Positions 1 through 8,632 of a stretch of 19,322 nucleotides of DNA are shown in pieces. The stretch lies in NCBI GenBank assembly GCA_003157575.1, contig PMKA01000311.1, positions 1 through 19,322 of the forward strand, read 5' to 3'. Every line of letters begins with the position of its first letter. Position 1 is the stretch's first letter. The position numbers and the translations under genes are program-made. Under the pieces are notes generated by a model that was not told the origin of the DNA, ran no database searches, and was given only the letters and a program-made list of their open reading frames with translations. The stretch comes from Opitutia bacterium (GTDB lineage Bacteria > Verrucomicrobiota > Verrucomicrobiia > Opitutales > Opitutaceae).

Positions 1-12
1 CCCCCCGGCCGT

Positions 13-3000
13 ATGCCCCGGATCTTTTCGCTCCTGTTGAGCGGTGCGCTTGCGCTGGCCGCATCATCGGATGCCGCCGACACCGCCGCGCCGCCCCCCG
101 TGCGCACGGAGCGCGTGACACGCGAGATCGAAGGCGTGCGTTTTGAGTTTCCGAAGGACCAGTCTGCGCTCATCGAGGCGCTCGCGCCACGCGTCGCTGA
201 GCTGAATCGCGATGCGACCGCGACGTCGCCGGCCGCATGGTCCATGCCCCGGGACGACGGTCCGTTGAGCGCCCGCGATTTCCGGGAGAACCGGGATGCG
301 TGGCTTGCGGCCGCGGCCGGTGCGCTCGGCCTCGATTCGCCGACACCGCTGCAGATCGAATGTTTCGACCAATGCCTCCGACGGATCGCGGACATCGAGG
401 CGGAGACGGAGGCCTCGATCGTGAACGCGCGCTCCAACCGCGTCATCCGGGTGGTCACCCTTTGGAGCAAGGCCGAGCTGCGCCGGCGCCTGCTAACGGG
501 GGAAACCGTGCCCGGGTTTACGACGACGCAGGAGAAGGACGAGGTGCAGTTCAACTGGAACTTTCACGGCTCCCCGGCGTGGCCGGCGGAGGAGCTTGCC
601 CGGCGTCAGGCGCAGGAAGACGCGCTCCATCTGCGGTACGTGCTGGCAGCCGAGCCCGGGCGGTCTGGAATCGTCGTTCGCGGCCGCGCCACGCCGCACA
701 GGCCTGGAACGCCGGGCGAACGCCTTGCCGCGCAAGCCCCGGCCGCCGGACCGGCTCCGTTTCCGTTCGTGACAAAGCCGGAAGACGCGGGCCTGGCGCC
801 GCGCGACTTGGTCGAAAAGCTCTTCGACAAGACGGTGCGCGGAATGCGCGATTCGTTCGCCTCGATGACGGCGCCGGGTCTCGACCGGCGATCGGTCGCA
901 GGACTTGTCCTCGTCAATCTCATCGACGCGGGCCTGCGCGAGCGTGTGATCGCAAGCGCGGACCGGCGCTGGTTCACCGAAGGCGTGAGCCGCTATCTCG
1001 CCTGGCGCATCGCCCGGGACCGTGCCGGCGCGGATGCGGCGCGGCGCGTATTTGGGATCGACGAGGCCCTGCTTGAGTCCGCGGACCTCCGCTCCGCGGT
1101 GGACCTGCGAGGCTGGAGCGACCCGGACGGGGCGCCGGATTCCGCGCAGAACTCCGGGCGGCTCCCCGAGGCACAGGGCGCGTTTGCCGCGCATGCGGTC
1201 AAGTTGATGGTCGACCGCAACGGCGAGGATTTTCTTGCGCGTCTTCTCGCCGAGACAAGGAAGACTCCCGTCGCGAAGGCGGACATGCGCACCGTCGCGA
1301 AGGCGTACGGGAAGCTGACCGGGACGCAGCTCGACGCCCTGCTTCGCGACGCCGTCAGCGTGGATGCCGTCGTCCCGCTCGAACCGTCGTGGAACGCGCC
1401 GGGCGTGGGGCCGGCCCCTGCGGCGGCGCCCGCGCCCGCGGGGATCGCTCCGCGGGCGTTTCCGCACGAGCATAGCGACCTCGCGCCGGATGCGCGGATC
1501 ACCTGGGGGCGTCTCGAAAACGGGCTGCGTTACGCGATCTTCCCCCATCCGGTCCCCACGCGCCGAGCGAGCGCGTTCCTGCTCGTGGAGGCCGGCACCT
1601 ACAACGAACACGAGAATGAGCGGGGCTATGCGCACTACGTCGAGCACATGGCGTTCAAAGGCCTGCGCGACCTCCCAAGGCAGACGTTGATCAGCCGGCT
1701 CGGCGACCTCGGAGTCTCATTCGGCCCGCATGCCAACGCGACGACGACGCAGCTGGCGACCACCTACCATTTCGACGACATTCCGGCAGACGAGCCCGGG
1801 GCGCTGCGGACCGTGGCCGGCATCCTCCGCAACATCGCGGACGGGATGCTTTTCGACCCCAAGGACGTCGAACTGGAGTGCCCCGTGATCCTTCAGGAGG
1901 GCCGCGCCCGCGCCAGCTGGCTCAGCGAAAACTGGAGCGAGGAACTCGGCCATCTTCCTCCGCAGTCAAGGCCGCTCATGTCCGACGAGCTGACCGGCAT
2001 CTTCGGCGGCACGCGGCTCGAGTGGTGGATGATGGGGCCGCCCATCCGCAACATCAAGGGAGCGAATCCAAAGACGTTGCGCGCATTCTATGACCGCTGG
2101 TACAGGCCCGAACGCATGGTCGTCGTCGTGGCGGGGGATGTGTCCGCCGCGGAGATCGAGCCGACGCTTCGGGAAACGTTCGCGGGATTCGCCGGCCGCG
2201 GACCGGCGGAGATTCCGCCTGCGATACCCGATCCGCGCCTCGATCCCCGGGGCGATCCGGCGGTCAGCGTGGACGAGTGGCCGCAGGAGACGCGGGAGCG
2301 GGTGACCTTCGCCGACAGCATCCCGCGCTCGGGCGGCGATTCGATCGAACGCCGCCGGCAGCTGGTCACGCTCGACGCAGCGCTCGAAATGATCGAAGCC
2401 CGCGCCGCCGCCACGGCGGATATTCCGGCGTCGCTCGACGCCTGGACGGCCCATGACGTGCCAGGGTGGGACATCCCCCTCCTGCGGCTTTCCGGCCGGG
2501 CTGGGGATTTGCGGGAGGCCGCCCTGGCGATCGACCGCGAATTCCGACGGGCCTGGACGGACGGGTTCGACGAGCACGAACTCGCGGGCTACATCTCCAA
2601 GAAGCGCGAACTCGCGGCCACCCGTGCAATAGAGGCGGAAGGATACAGCGCCGCCGTGTGCGCACAGGGCATCGCCGTCGCAATCGCGAACGGCGTGGTG
2701 TTCATGTCCCCGGACGACGAGCGCGCCCTGCGCGAAAGGCTCCTCGCCGACCTGACGCCGGAGCGGTGTCGCGACGCGCTGCGCGCAGCCTGGCCGTGGC
2801 ACCGGCTGCGAATAATCGTATCCGGTCCGGCCAAAAAGAAATCCGTGGAGAAAGCCGGTCTTGCGAAGGCGGTGCTCGACGCGCGCAGCGCAGCGCTTGC
2901 GCCGGCGGACGCCCCGGCCGAGGTGGCGGCGTTCCCGTTCACGGATTTCGGGGCGCCGGGCGCCGTCTCATCGCGCCGCCACGATGAGTCGCTCGACGCG

Positions 3001-4233
3001 TGGTTCGTCACCTTTGCCAACGGAGTCCGGCTGAACATCAAACACACGGGGGCTGAGCGCGACTGGGTCCGCGTGAACCTGAACTTCGGCCACGGCATCC
3101 TCGGCGCGCCAAAAGAAAAGCCGGGGCTTGTGTACGCTTTTCTCACGCTGATGCGCGACGGCCTTGAGGGGCACCCGGAGTACGCGGGAGGCGTAAGGCC
3201 GGCCGGTTATGGATTCGACAACCGGTATGGTTACGACGCGGACCACTTCTCGCTCTCGGGCGATGTGCGGGCCGAGGCCGTGCCCCGCCTGCTCCAATAC
3301 TTCGCCGCCACGCTCACCCACCCCGGCAACCGCGGCCGCATCGAGGGGGAGGTCCGCACCTACATCGAATCGGAGGTCGCGCAGCGCCAGCGGGTGGCCC
3401 ACGCCGTCTCGGAGGAGACGATTCTCGAACGGATCTCGAACGGACATCCCGCCATGCACCGGGTGACGCTCGCCGAGGGGCTGGCTCCGTCGTGCGAGGA
3501 GATGCGCGCGTGGCTTGCGCCACAGCTTGCCCGGAGCCCGCTGGAAGTCGCGGTCGTGGGCGACTGCGACGTCGATGCCGTCATCGCCGCCGCCGCCTCG
3601 ACGCTCGGAGCCCTGCCCGCGCGGGACACGGCCGACGTCCTTGCCGGCGCGCGCGCAAGCACGGTGCGCACGGGATTTCGCGAACGAGTGGAGTTCGACG
3701 GCTTCACAAGCGTCGCGGCGACCACGCTTGCGTGGCCGATGGCGGTCCGGCGGGGACCGGAGGACAAGGCGGCGCTCGCGGTCCTGTCGCGCGTGCTTGA
3801 GACGCGCGTCTGGCGGCGCCTGCGTGAAGAAATGGGGGAAACCTATTCGCCCCGCATCGTCTGGCTGCACGACGACATCACAACACCCCACCGGCTCGTG
3901 CTGCGCTGCACTGTCGAGACCAAGCCGCGCGCCGCGAACCGATGCGCGAAGGCGTTGCGTCAGATCACGGCTACGCTCGCGTCCGGCGGGATTGCCGAGG
4001 ACGAATTCCAGCGCGCCCTGCGCCCGTTGCAGCGCGAGGCCGAAATCGACATGCGCACGAACACCTGGTGGCTTGATCGCCTCGCCGAGGCCCATGGCAA
4101 ACCGGAGCAGCTGGCCTCTGACGCAGCCCTCGCGTCCGCCTATGCCAGGGTGACGCGCATGGATGTCGAAGCTCTGGCTAAAACGCTGCTGTGCGAAGAA
4201 AACAGCGCCGAAATCGTCGCCATGCCGAGATAG
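13..4233 (+). CDS. Exported M16-family zinc metallopeptidase with long N-terminal extension
   Basis: A 1406-residue protein starting with a signal peptide (MPRIFSLLLSGALALAASSDA, cleavage near residue 21), so it probably acts outside the cytoplasm. The first M16 half begins near residue 496. The inverted zinc motif HYVEH is at 541-545, and a downstream pair E622/E629, seven residues apart, matches the conserved acidic pair of pitrilysin-type enzymes (E629 as third zinc ligand). The second half starts near residue 994. It carries R1271 and Y1278 in RLREEMGETYSPR, spaced like the substrate-binding Arg/Tyr of insulin-degrading enzyme. The protease therefore looks active, and the layout resembles PqqL-type two-half M16 proteins. 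Residues about 22-480 are extra and have no obvious M16 similarity; they contain WFTEGVSRYLAW near 320, reminiscent of gluzincin peptidases. The start is only 12 bases from the window edge but fits the signal peptide. Substrate unknown; M16 assignment confident. Confidence 0.93.
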   Translation: MPRIFSLLLSGALALAASSDAADTAAPPPVRTERVTREIEGVRFEFPKDQSALIEALAPRVAELNRDATATSPAAWSMPRDDGPLSARDFRENRDAWLAAAAGALGLDSPTPLQIECFDQCLRRIADIEAETEASIVNARSNRVIRVVTLWSKAELRRRLLTGETVPGFTTTQEKDEVQFNWNFHGSPAWPAEELARRQAQEDALHLRYVLAAEPGRSGIVVRGRATPHRPGTPGERLAAQAPAAGPAPFPFVTKPEDAGLAPRDLVEKLFDKTVRGMRDSFASMTAPGLDRRSVAGLVLVNLIDAGLRERVIASADRRWFTEGVSRYLAWRIARDRAGADAARRVFGIDEALLESADLRSAVDLRGWSDPDGAPDSAQNSGRLPEAQGAFAAHAVKLMVDRNGEDFLARLLAETRKTPVAKADMRTVAKAYGKLTGTQLDALLRDAVSVDAVVPLEPSWNAPGVGPAPAAAPAPAGIAPRAFPHEHSDLAPDARITWGRLENGLRYAIFPHPVPTRRASAFLLVEAGTYNEHENERGYAHYVEHMAFKGLRDLPRQTLISRLGDLGVSFGPHANATTTQLATTYHFDDIPADEPGALRTVAGILRNIADGMLFDPKDVELECPVILQEGRARASWLSENWSEELGHLPPQSRPLMSDELTGIFGGTRLEWWMMGPPIRNIKGANPKTLRAFYDRWYRPERMVVVVAGDVSAAEIEPTLRETFAGFAGRGPAEIPPAIPDPRLDPRGDPAVSVDEWPQETRERVTFADSIPRSGGDSIERRRQLVTLDAALEMIEARAAATADIPASLDAWTAHDVPGWDIPLLRLSGRAGDLREAALAIDREFRRAWTDGFDEHELAGYISKKRELAATRAIEAEGYSAAVCAQGIAVAIANGVVFMSPDDERALRERLLADLTPERCRDALRAAWPWHRLRIIVSGPAKKKSVEKAGLAKAVLDARSAALAPADAPAEVAAFPFTDFGAPGAVSSRRHDESLDAWFVTFANGVRLNIKHTGAERDWVRVNLNFGHGILGAPKEKPGLVYAFLTLMRDGLEGHPEYAGGVRPAGYGFDNRYGYDADHFSLSGDVRAEAVPRLLQYFAATLTHPGNRGRIEGEVRTYIESEVAQRQRVAHAVSEETILERISNGHPAMHRVTLAEGLAPSCEEMRAWLAPQLARSPLEVAVVGDCDVDAVIAAAASTLGALPARDTADVLAGARASTVRTGFRERVEFDGFTSVAATTLAWPMAVRRGPEDKAALAVLSRVLETRVWRRLREEMGETYSPRIVWLHDDITTPHRLVLRCTVETKPRAANRCAKALRQITATLASGGIAEDEFQRALRPLQREAEIDMRTNTWWLDRLAEAHGKPEQLASDAALASAYARVTRMDVEALAKTLLCEENSAEIVAMPR

Positions 4234-4252
4234 ATCTTGCGGCCATATCTGT

Positions 4253-4272
4253 CGGTCGACCGCCAGGCGGTC
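4253..4272. terminator. Overlapping palindromes downstream of the M16 gene
   Basis: Two palindromes overlap about 20-40 bases after the M16 stop codon. CGGTCGACCG lies at 4253-4262, and GACCGCC-A-GGCGGTC at 4258-4272 can form a GC-rich hairpin. No T-run follows, so intrinsic termination is uncertain; Rho-dependent termination or an operator are alternatives. Confidence 0.35.
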
Positions 4273-4423
4273 TGCGCCGCCCCCGTCGCCGGCCCGGAGC
4301 GCAACCTGCGCCAGCCGCGAGCCCCGGTAACCCGGCCGACCCGCAACCGTCTTTTGTTTTGTAGTGATCCACCGGCGGGTTATTCCAATTACTGCCAGGA
4401 AAACATTTCCGCTTTCGCTCCAA

Positions 4424-6064
4424 ATGAAAAATTTACGTTGGCTCCACATCCAAGATCTTTGCGCAGGACGATCTTCCCCGGGTTCCTCCAGCCCGGCAGC
4501 CGTTCTTGCATGTTTGTTTCCAGGGCGGACCGCCGCCCGGCTTTTCAGACCGGTCATCGCGGCCGCATTCGTCCTTCTCGCCGCCGGACTGAGCCTCAGA
4601 GGCGCACCGGTTGCGAACGCCGACATCGCCAAGCTTCTCGATGCAGGCATTTCCGAACAGGTCATCCTGCAGACTATAGCGGTCAGCCAGCCCAGTTTCG
4701 ACCTGAGCCCGGACGCGCTGATCGCGCTCAAGAACAAGGGAGCGACCCCGGCCATTCTCTCGGCGATGCTTTCGACCGCCGAGGGGGCCTCCGCGACAAC
4801 GGCGCCGGCCCCGTCGCAGCCGGCCGACGCCACCGCCCCATCCGCTGACGTTCCGGCGGCGCAACCCGTCCAGCCCGCGCCGACCGTAGTGGTGACCCAG
4901 CCCGCCCAGAACACGCCGGCTGTCGTGACGATCGTGGCTCCGCCTTCCGCCGAACCGGGCCAGGTTTCACTCGCCTATTTCCAAAACCAGCTCGATCCCT
5001 ACGGAAACTGGGTGCTGATCCCGCGCTACGGCTGGTGCTGGCAGCCGACCGTCGGCGTGCATGACGGCGCATGGCGCCCCTATTGCGACTCGGGGCATTG
5101 GAATTACACCGACGAGGGATGGTACTGGGAATCCGATTACCCCTGGGGCGATGTGGTCTTCCATTACGGCCGGTGGGCACGCACGCCCGGCTACGGCTGG
5201 ATCTGGGTGCCCGACTACACCTGGGCCCCCTCCTGGGTCGCATGGCGGCACGCGGAGTCCGAGGGATACGTCGGCTGGGCGCCTCTGCCCCCGGACGCCC
5301 GTTTTGTCGTCGGCGTCGGCCTGACCTGGGGCGGAAGAGCGGCCTTCGATGTCGATTTCGGCCTCGGACCGGACGACTTCTTCTTCATTGGGAGCGACTA
5401 TTATTGGGAGCACGATCTCCGCGCCCACCGTCTGATGCGGGAGCGCGCAGAGTTCCTCTGGCGCCACAGCGTGATCCACAACGGCTACCGCTTCAACAAC
5501 GGCCGCTTCATCGTCGAGGGCATCGGCCGCCAGCGAATCGAAGTTTTGACCCGCCATCCGGTCCGCCCGATCGGGGTGCGCGAGCTCGCGCGGCGGGATG
5601 AGCACGATCACTTTGTCGCCCGGGAAAGGGAAGTGGCCCGGCATTTCGAAGCCAGGCGCGACGCCCCACGGGCGGAAAACATGCGGCATGAGCCGGGACG
5701 GCCGGGGGAAATCCAGCACGGGAAACCCGTTCAACAGCACAACGACAACGTCCGAGTCCCGCCAACAGCGGAACCAGGCCGCCGCGCAGAGCCGGCCAGA
5801 CAGGCGCCGCCCGCAGTCAATCCGCCGAGGCAGGAACAGCACGCCCCCAATGCACAACGCCAACCTCCGGCCCAGGTCAACCAGCCGAGGCCAATCCAGC
5901 CTGCAGCGACTCCGCAGCGCCAGACCCCGCCAGTCCAGGCCAACCAGCCGAAACCAGCGCAGCCCGCGGCAGTCGTGCCGCAGCAAAAAGTGCAGCCTGC
6001 GCAGCCCGCAAGAACGCAGCCCGCCGCGAAGGGCGACGACAAGAAGGATCCGAACGCAAAGTAG
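4424..6064 (+). CDS. Exported DUF6600-like Trp/Tyr-rich protein with Pro/Gln-rich tail
   Basis: About 546 residues from the ATG at 4424. An in-frame ATG at 4364 adds 20 residues with no signal-like character, and a TTG at 4514 is also possible; none has a clear Shine-Dalgarno sequence. A hydrophobic stretch (VIAAAFVLLAAGLSL) near residues 43-60 suggests export or anchoring. It is followed by a short helical domain of the type IAKLLDAGISEQVILQTI, then an Ala/Pro linker. Residues about 185-345 are packed with Trp, Tyr and Gly (for example NWVLIPRYGWCWQP, GYGWIWVPDYTWAP, GYVGWAPLPPD), the hallmark of the DUF6600 family, whose function is unknown to me. An Arg/His/Glu-rich charged section follows. 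From about residue 430 the chain is Pro/Gln/Ala-rich and probably disordered, ending in KGDDKKDPNAK. Family call confident; role unknown, presumably envelope-associated. Confidence 0.82.
   Translation: MKNLRWLHIQDLCAGRSSPGSSSPAAVLACLFPGRTAARLFRPVIAAAFVLLAAGLSLRGAPVANADIAKLLDAGISEQVILQTIAVSQPSFDLSPDALIALKNKGATPAILSAMLSTAEGASATTAPAPSQPADATAPSADVPAAQPVQPAPTVVVTQPAQNTPAVVTIVAPPSAEPGQVSLAYFQNQLDPYGNWVLIPRYGWCWQPTVGVHDGAWRPYCDSGHWNYTDEGWYWESDYPWGDVVFHYGRWARTPGYGWIWVPDYTWAPSWVAWRHAESEGYVGWAPLPPDARFVVGVGLTWGGRAAFDVDFGLGPDDFFFIGSDYYWEHDLRAHRLMRERAEFLWRHSVIHNGYRFNNGRFIVEGIGRQRIEVLTRHPVRPIGVRELARRDEHDHFVAREREVARHFEARRDAPRAENMRHEPGRPGEIQHGKPVQQHNDNVRVPPTAEPGRRAEPARQAPPAVNPPRQEQHAPNAQRQPPAQVNQPRPIQPAATPQRQTPPVQANQPKPAQPAAVVPQQKVQPAQPARTQPAAKGDDKKDPNAK
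5864..5992 (+). repeat. Two imperfect tandem Pro/Gln-rich repeats in the DUF6600 tail
   Basis: Unit 1 (5864-5926) encodes a 21-residue segment beginning PPAQVNQPRPIQPAA. Unit 2 (5927-5992) encodes 22 residues beginning PPVQANQPKPAQPAA. The similarity is visible in both DNA and protein and suggests tandem duplication inside a low-complexity tail. Confidence 0.6.
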
Positions 6065-6086
6065 CCGGACCGGCCATATATCCCAT

Positions 6087-6114
6087 GGAGACGCGGCTCC
6101 TTTGCCGCGTTTCC
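6087..6114. terminator. Hairpin between convergent genes
   Basis: GGAGACGCGGC (6087-6097) pairs with GCCGCGTTTCC (6104-6114) around a 6-base loop, with one mismatch in 11. It lies 22 bases after the DUF6600 stop and before the converging stop of the SNF2 gene, so a terminator role, possibly for both directions, is reasonable. It lacks a long T-run. Confidence 0.45.
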
Positions 6115-6178
6115 GGGATGCGCGGACGGCGAGGGCGTCGCACCTCAAGAAAGCCGGCTGCACAAGCGGCGCATCCCG
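6114..6178. repeat. Wide inverted repeat in the DUF6600/SNF2 gap
   Basis: CGGGATGCGC at 6114-6123 is perfectly inverted as GCGCATCCCG at 6169-6178, with 45 bases between the arms. The left arm touches the preceding hairpin. The loop contains CGAGGGCGTCGC (6130-6141), whose reverse complement recurs in another gap at 14569-14580. It may be a decayed non-coding repeat or a structured 3' region. Confidence 0.4.
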
Positions 6179-6195
6179 CGCGTGAAATCTCCGGC

Positions 6196-8610
6196 CTACC
6201 GCAGGAGGCCGCGCAGATCGTCGAGGGACAGGAGGCCCGCCGCGGCCTCGCTCGCTTCGAACACGCCGGCGAGCAGCGCGCGTTTCGCCGCCTGCAGCTG
6301 CAGGACCTTTTCCTCCACGGTGCCGGCGCAGATCAGCTTGTAGCTCGTGACAACCCGCGACTGTCCGATCCGGTGAGCCCGGTCGGTCGCCTGCGCCTCC
6401 ACGGCCGGATTCCACCAGGGATCGTAATGCACGACCGTGTCAGCCCCGGTCAGATTGAGCCCGGTGCCGCCCGCCTTCAGCGACAGGAGGAACACCGGCA
6501 CGTCCGGCGACGACTGGAACCGGTCGACCTCCGCCTGGCGCGCGCGGGCGTTCATCGAGCCGTCGAGATAACAGCAGGCGACGGCCTGCTCCTCCAGTTC
6601 CCGGCGGAGCAGCGCCAGCAGGGACGTGAACTGGGAGAAGACGAGCAGCCGATGGCCGTCGTCGGTGGTTTCCTCCAGCAGCTCGCGGAACGCCTCCAGC
6701 TTCGCGGATGCGGGCGCCGGCTCCGCCGCCGGGCCGACCAGGCGCGGATCGCAGCAGATCTGGCGGAGGCGCAGCAGCTGGGTGAGGGCGGCCAGGCGCA
6801 GGCGTCCTTCGGAGGCGCCGTCCGCGGCGAGGGAGTCGAGCTCCCGCTCGCCCCTCTGCCGCCATTCGCGATAGAGCGCGGCCTGCTCCGGCGGAAACTC
6901 GCAATAGACGACCTGCTCGATCTTCGGCGGAAGCTCGGGGGCGACAACGGCCTTCGTGCGCCTCAGGACATAGGGGGCGGTCTGGGCGCGGAGCCGCTCA
7001 TCATGCCACGCCCTGTCCTCGCCGCGCAGGCCGGGCGGGAGCGGGGAGAGATGGCCGGGCATCAGAAAGGCAAAAAGCGAGCGCAGGTCGTCGAGACTGT
7101 TCTCCATCGGCGTTCCCGTGAGCAGAAAGCGTCCCTGCGCGCGGAGCGCGCAGAGCGCCCGGGCGTGCTGCGTGCGGCGGTTCTTGATGTGCTGGGCCTC
7201 GTCGCCGATCACACATGCGAACCCGATGGATTCGAACAGCGGCTGGTCCCGCACAAGCGTGCCATAGGAGGTGATCACGAGATCGACCGCGTCGAACGCC
7301 GCCGCCGAATCCGCACGCCCCGCTCCATGGTGGGCCACGACGCGAAACCCCGGGGTGAACCGCGCCGCCTCGCGCCGCCAGTTCTCGACCAGCGAGGCCG
7401 GACACACCACGAGGCTCGGACCCTGAACCGGCGGATCCGACAGCCGGAGCGCCGCAAGCAACGCCAGCGCCTCAACGGTCTTTCCCAGGCCCATCTCGTC
7501 CGCGAGAATGCCGCCGAGGCCGTTGCGGTAGAGGTGCCAGAGCCATGCCGCGCCGAGCCGCTGGTAGAGCCGCAGCCGCGCGTCGAGGTCCGGCGGCAGG
7601 GGCGCCGGCTCGAGCTTCGACAGGTTCCGCAGCGCGGCGCTGCGGGCGCGCCACGTCTCCGGCGGCTGGAAATCCGGGGCAAGCGACTCCAGCAGGCCCT
7701 CGGCCTCCACCGTATTTGATATTCCAATACGCACGGTCCGCTGCAGCGATGTCTGGGCCGAGGGCTCGGCGGCCAGGCTCCCCTGCGCCGCGGCAAGATG
7801 TTCGACGACGACGGCGGGCAGGAGCACCACCTCCCCCGCGTCCTCGACGTAACCGCGGCTGGAGGCGAGCGCCGCGCGCACGGCCTCCTCCGTGGCGCCG
7901 CCCGCCTTCAGCGCAAGCGTGACATCATAGCCGCCCGGGGCCTCGACCGCCGCGCACGCGACGCCCGCGATCCGGAGCCGGGCCGTGTTGCGCTCGAAAT
8001 TCGCCGTGAACCGCGCCCCGAAACCGTCCCGCAGCCGGCCCCAGTGCGCCGCAAGGAAGTTCAGCGTCTTGTGCCGGTCCCGCAGCCACCAGCGGCGGTT
8101 GGAAGGCTCCAGAACGAACCCGTTGTTCTTCGCCAGCGCCAGCGCGTCCTCGTAGCTCGGGTGTTCGCGCGCAGGGAGCGTGAACGCCAGAAAGTGCTCG
8201 CTGCCGTCGACCAGCAGGGGCTCGGCCGCCGCTGCGGCCGCCTTGGATTTCCCCGGCCGGGAGGGAACGGACCGGACGTCGGGGGACGACTCCGGGGAGG
8301 GCGCCGGCGCCTCGACATGCTCGCTCACCCCGGGGATCAGCCCGTCGTCCCAGGCGAGCGGCTGCGCGGGACGATTCACCCAAAAGAACACCGGCTGGTC
8401 CTCCGCGAGGGCGATGAGCTCGCGCAACTGGTCCCGCGACAGCTGCAGAAAAAGCGGCGGACGGGCCGGAGCGCCGGTCTGGCGCTGGAGCCAGGCAAGC
8501 GCGGGCAGAAGCGGGGATGGGACAGGACCGGGATCGATCTCAATCTTCACCGCGACGGCATTGCGGGCGGCCGCCGCGGCGAGATTGGGTGGAAGGAGGA
8601 CCCGAAGCAT
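6196..8610 (-). CDS. SNF2-family DEAD/DEAH-box helicase/translocase
   Basis: About 804 residues from the ATG at 8610. A longer reading from 8661 would overlap the upstream gene and adds an unremarkable MCRHLHTRGE leader, so the shorter start is preferred. The last 440 residues hold the full SNF2 ATPase: Walker A in DEMGLGKT (371-378), Walker B DEAQH (470-474), LTGTP (497-501), then the helicase C lobe with LVFSQF, SLKAGGTGLNLT and motif VI HRIGQ (746-750). The first 350 residues are a lineage-specific N-terminal region with an Ala-rich linker and no SWIM zinc-finger cysteines visible. SNF2 proteins use ATP to translocate on double-stranded DNA and remodel protein-DNA complexes; the bacterial partner here is unknown. 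It starts 22 bases after the SMP-30-like stop and is probably the last gene of a def-led operon. No motif appears damaged. Confidence 0.93.
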   Translation of the reverse strand: MLRVLLPPNLAAAAARNAVAVKIEIDPGPVPSPLLPALAWLQRQTGAPARPPLFLQLSRDQLRELIALAEDQPVFFWVNRPAQPLAWDDGLIPGVSEHVEAPAPSPESSPDVRSVPSRPGKSKAAAAAAEPLLVDGSEHFLAFTLPAREHPSYEDALALAKNNGFVLEPSNRRWWLRDRHKTLNFLAAHWGRLRDGFGARFTANFERNTARLRIAGVACAAVEAPGGYDVTLALKAGGATEEAVRAALASSRGYVEDAGEVVLLPAVVVEHLAAAQGSLAAEPSAQTSLQRTVRIGISNTVEAEGLLESLAPDFQPPETWRARSAALRNLSKLEPAPLPPDLDARLRLYQRLGAAWLWHLYRNGLGGILADEMGLGKTVEALALLAALRLSDPPVQGPSLVVCPASLVENWRREAARFTPGFRVVAHHGAGRADSAAAFDAVDLVITSYGTLVRDQPLFESIGFACVIGDEAQHIKNRRTQHARALCALRAQGRFLLTGTPMENSLDDLRSLFAFLMPGHLSPLPPGLRGEDRAWHDERLRAQTAPYVLRRTKAVVAPELPPKIEQVVYCEFPPEQAALYREWRQRGERELDSLAADGASEGRLRLAALTQLLRLRQICCDPRLVGPAAEPAPASAKLEAFRELLEETTDDGHRLLVFSQFTSLLALLRRELEEQAVACCYLDGSMNARARQAEVDRFQSSPDVPVFLLSLKAGGTGLNLTGADTVVHYDPWWNPAVEAQATDRAHRIGQSRVVTSYKLICAGTVEEKVLQLQAAKRALLAGVFEASEAAAGLLSLDDLRGLLR

Positions 8611-8632
8611 GGCGCAAAGGTTTTCGGAGGCC

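Noticed and set aside
2968..4914. Long minus-strand ORF (648 residues) opposite the M16 gene
   Set aside because: Antisense ORF in GC-rich coding DNA, with no recognisable domain and Arg/Gly/Ala-biased composition; the plus-strand genes have clear motifs.
6085..7719. Plus-strand ORF (544 residues) opposite the SNF2 gene
   Set aside because: Antisense to intact helicase motifs, with charge-biased low-quality composition typical of a shadow frame.
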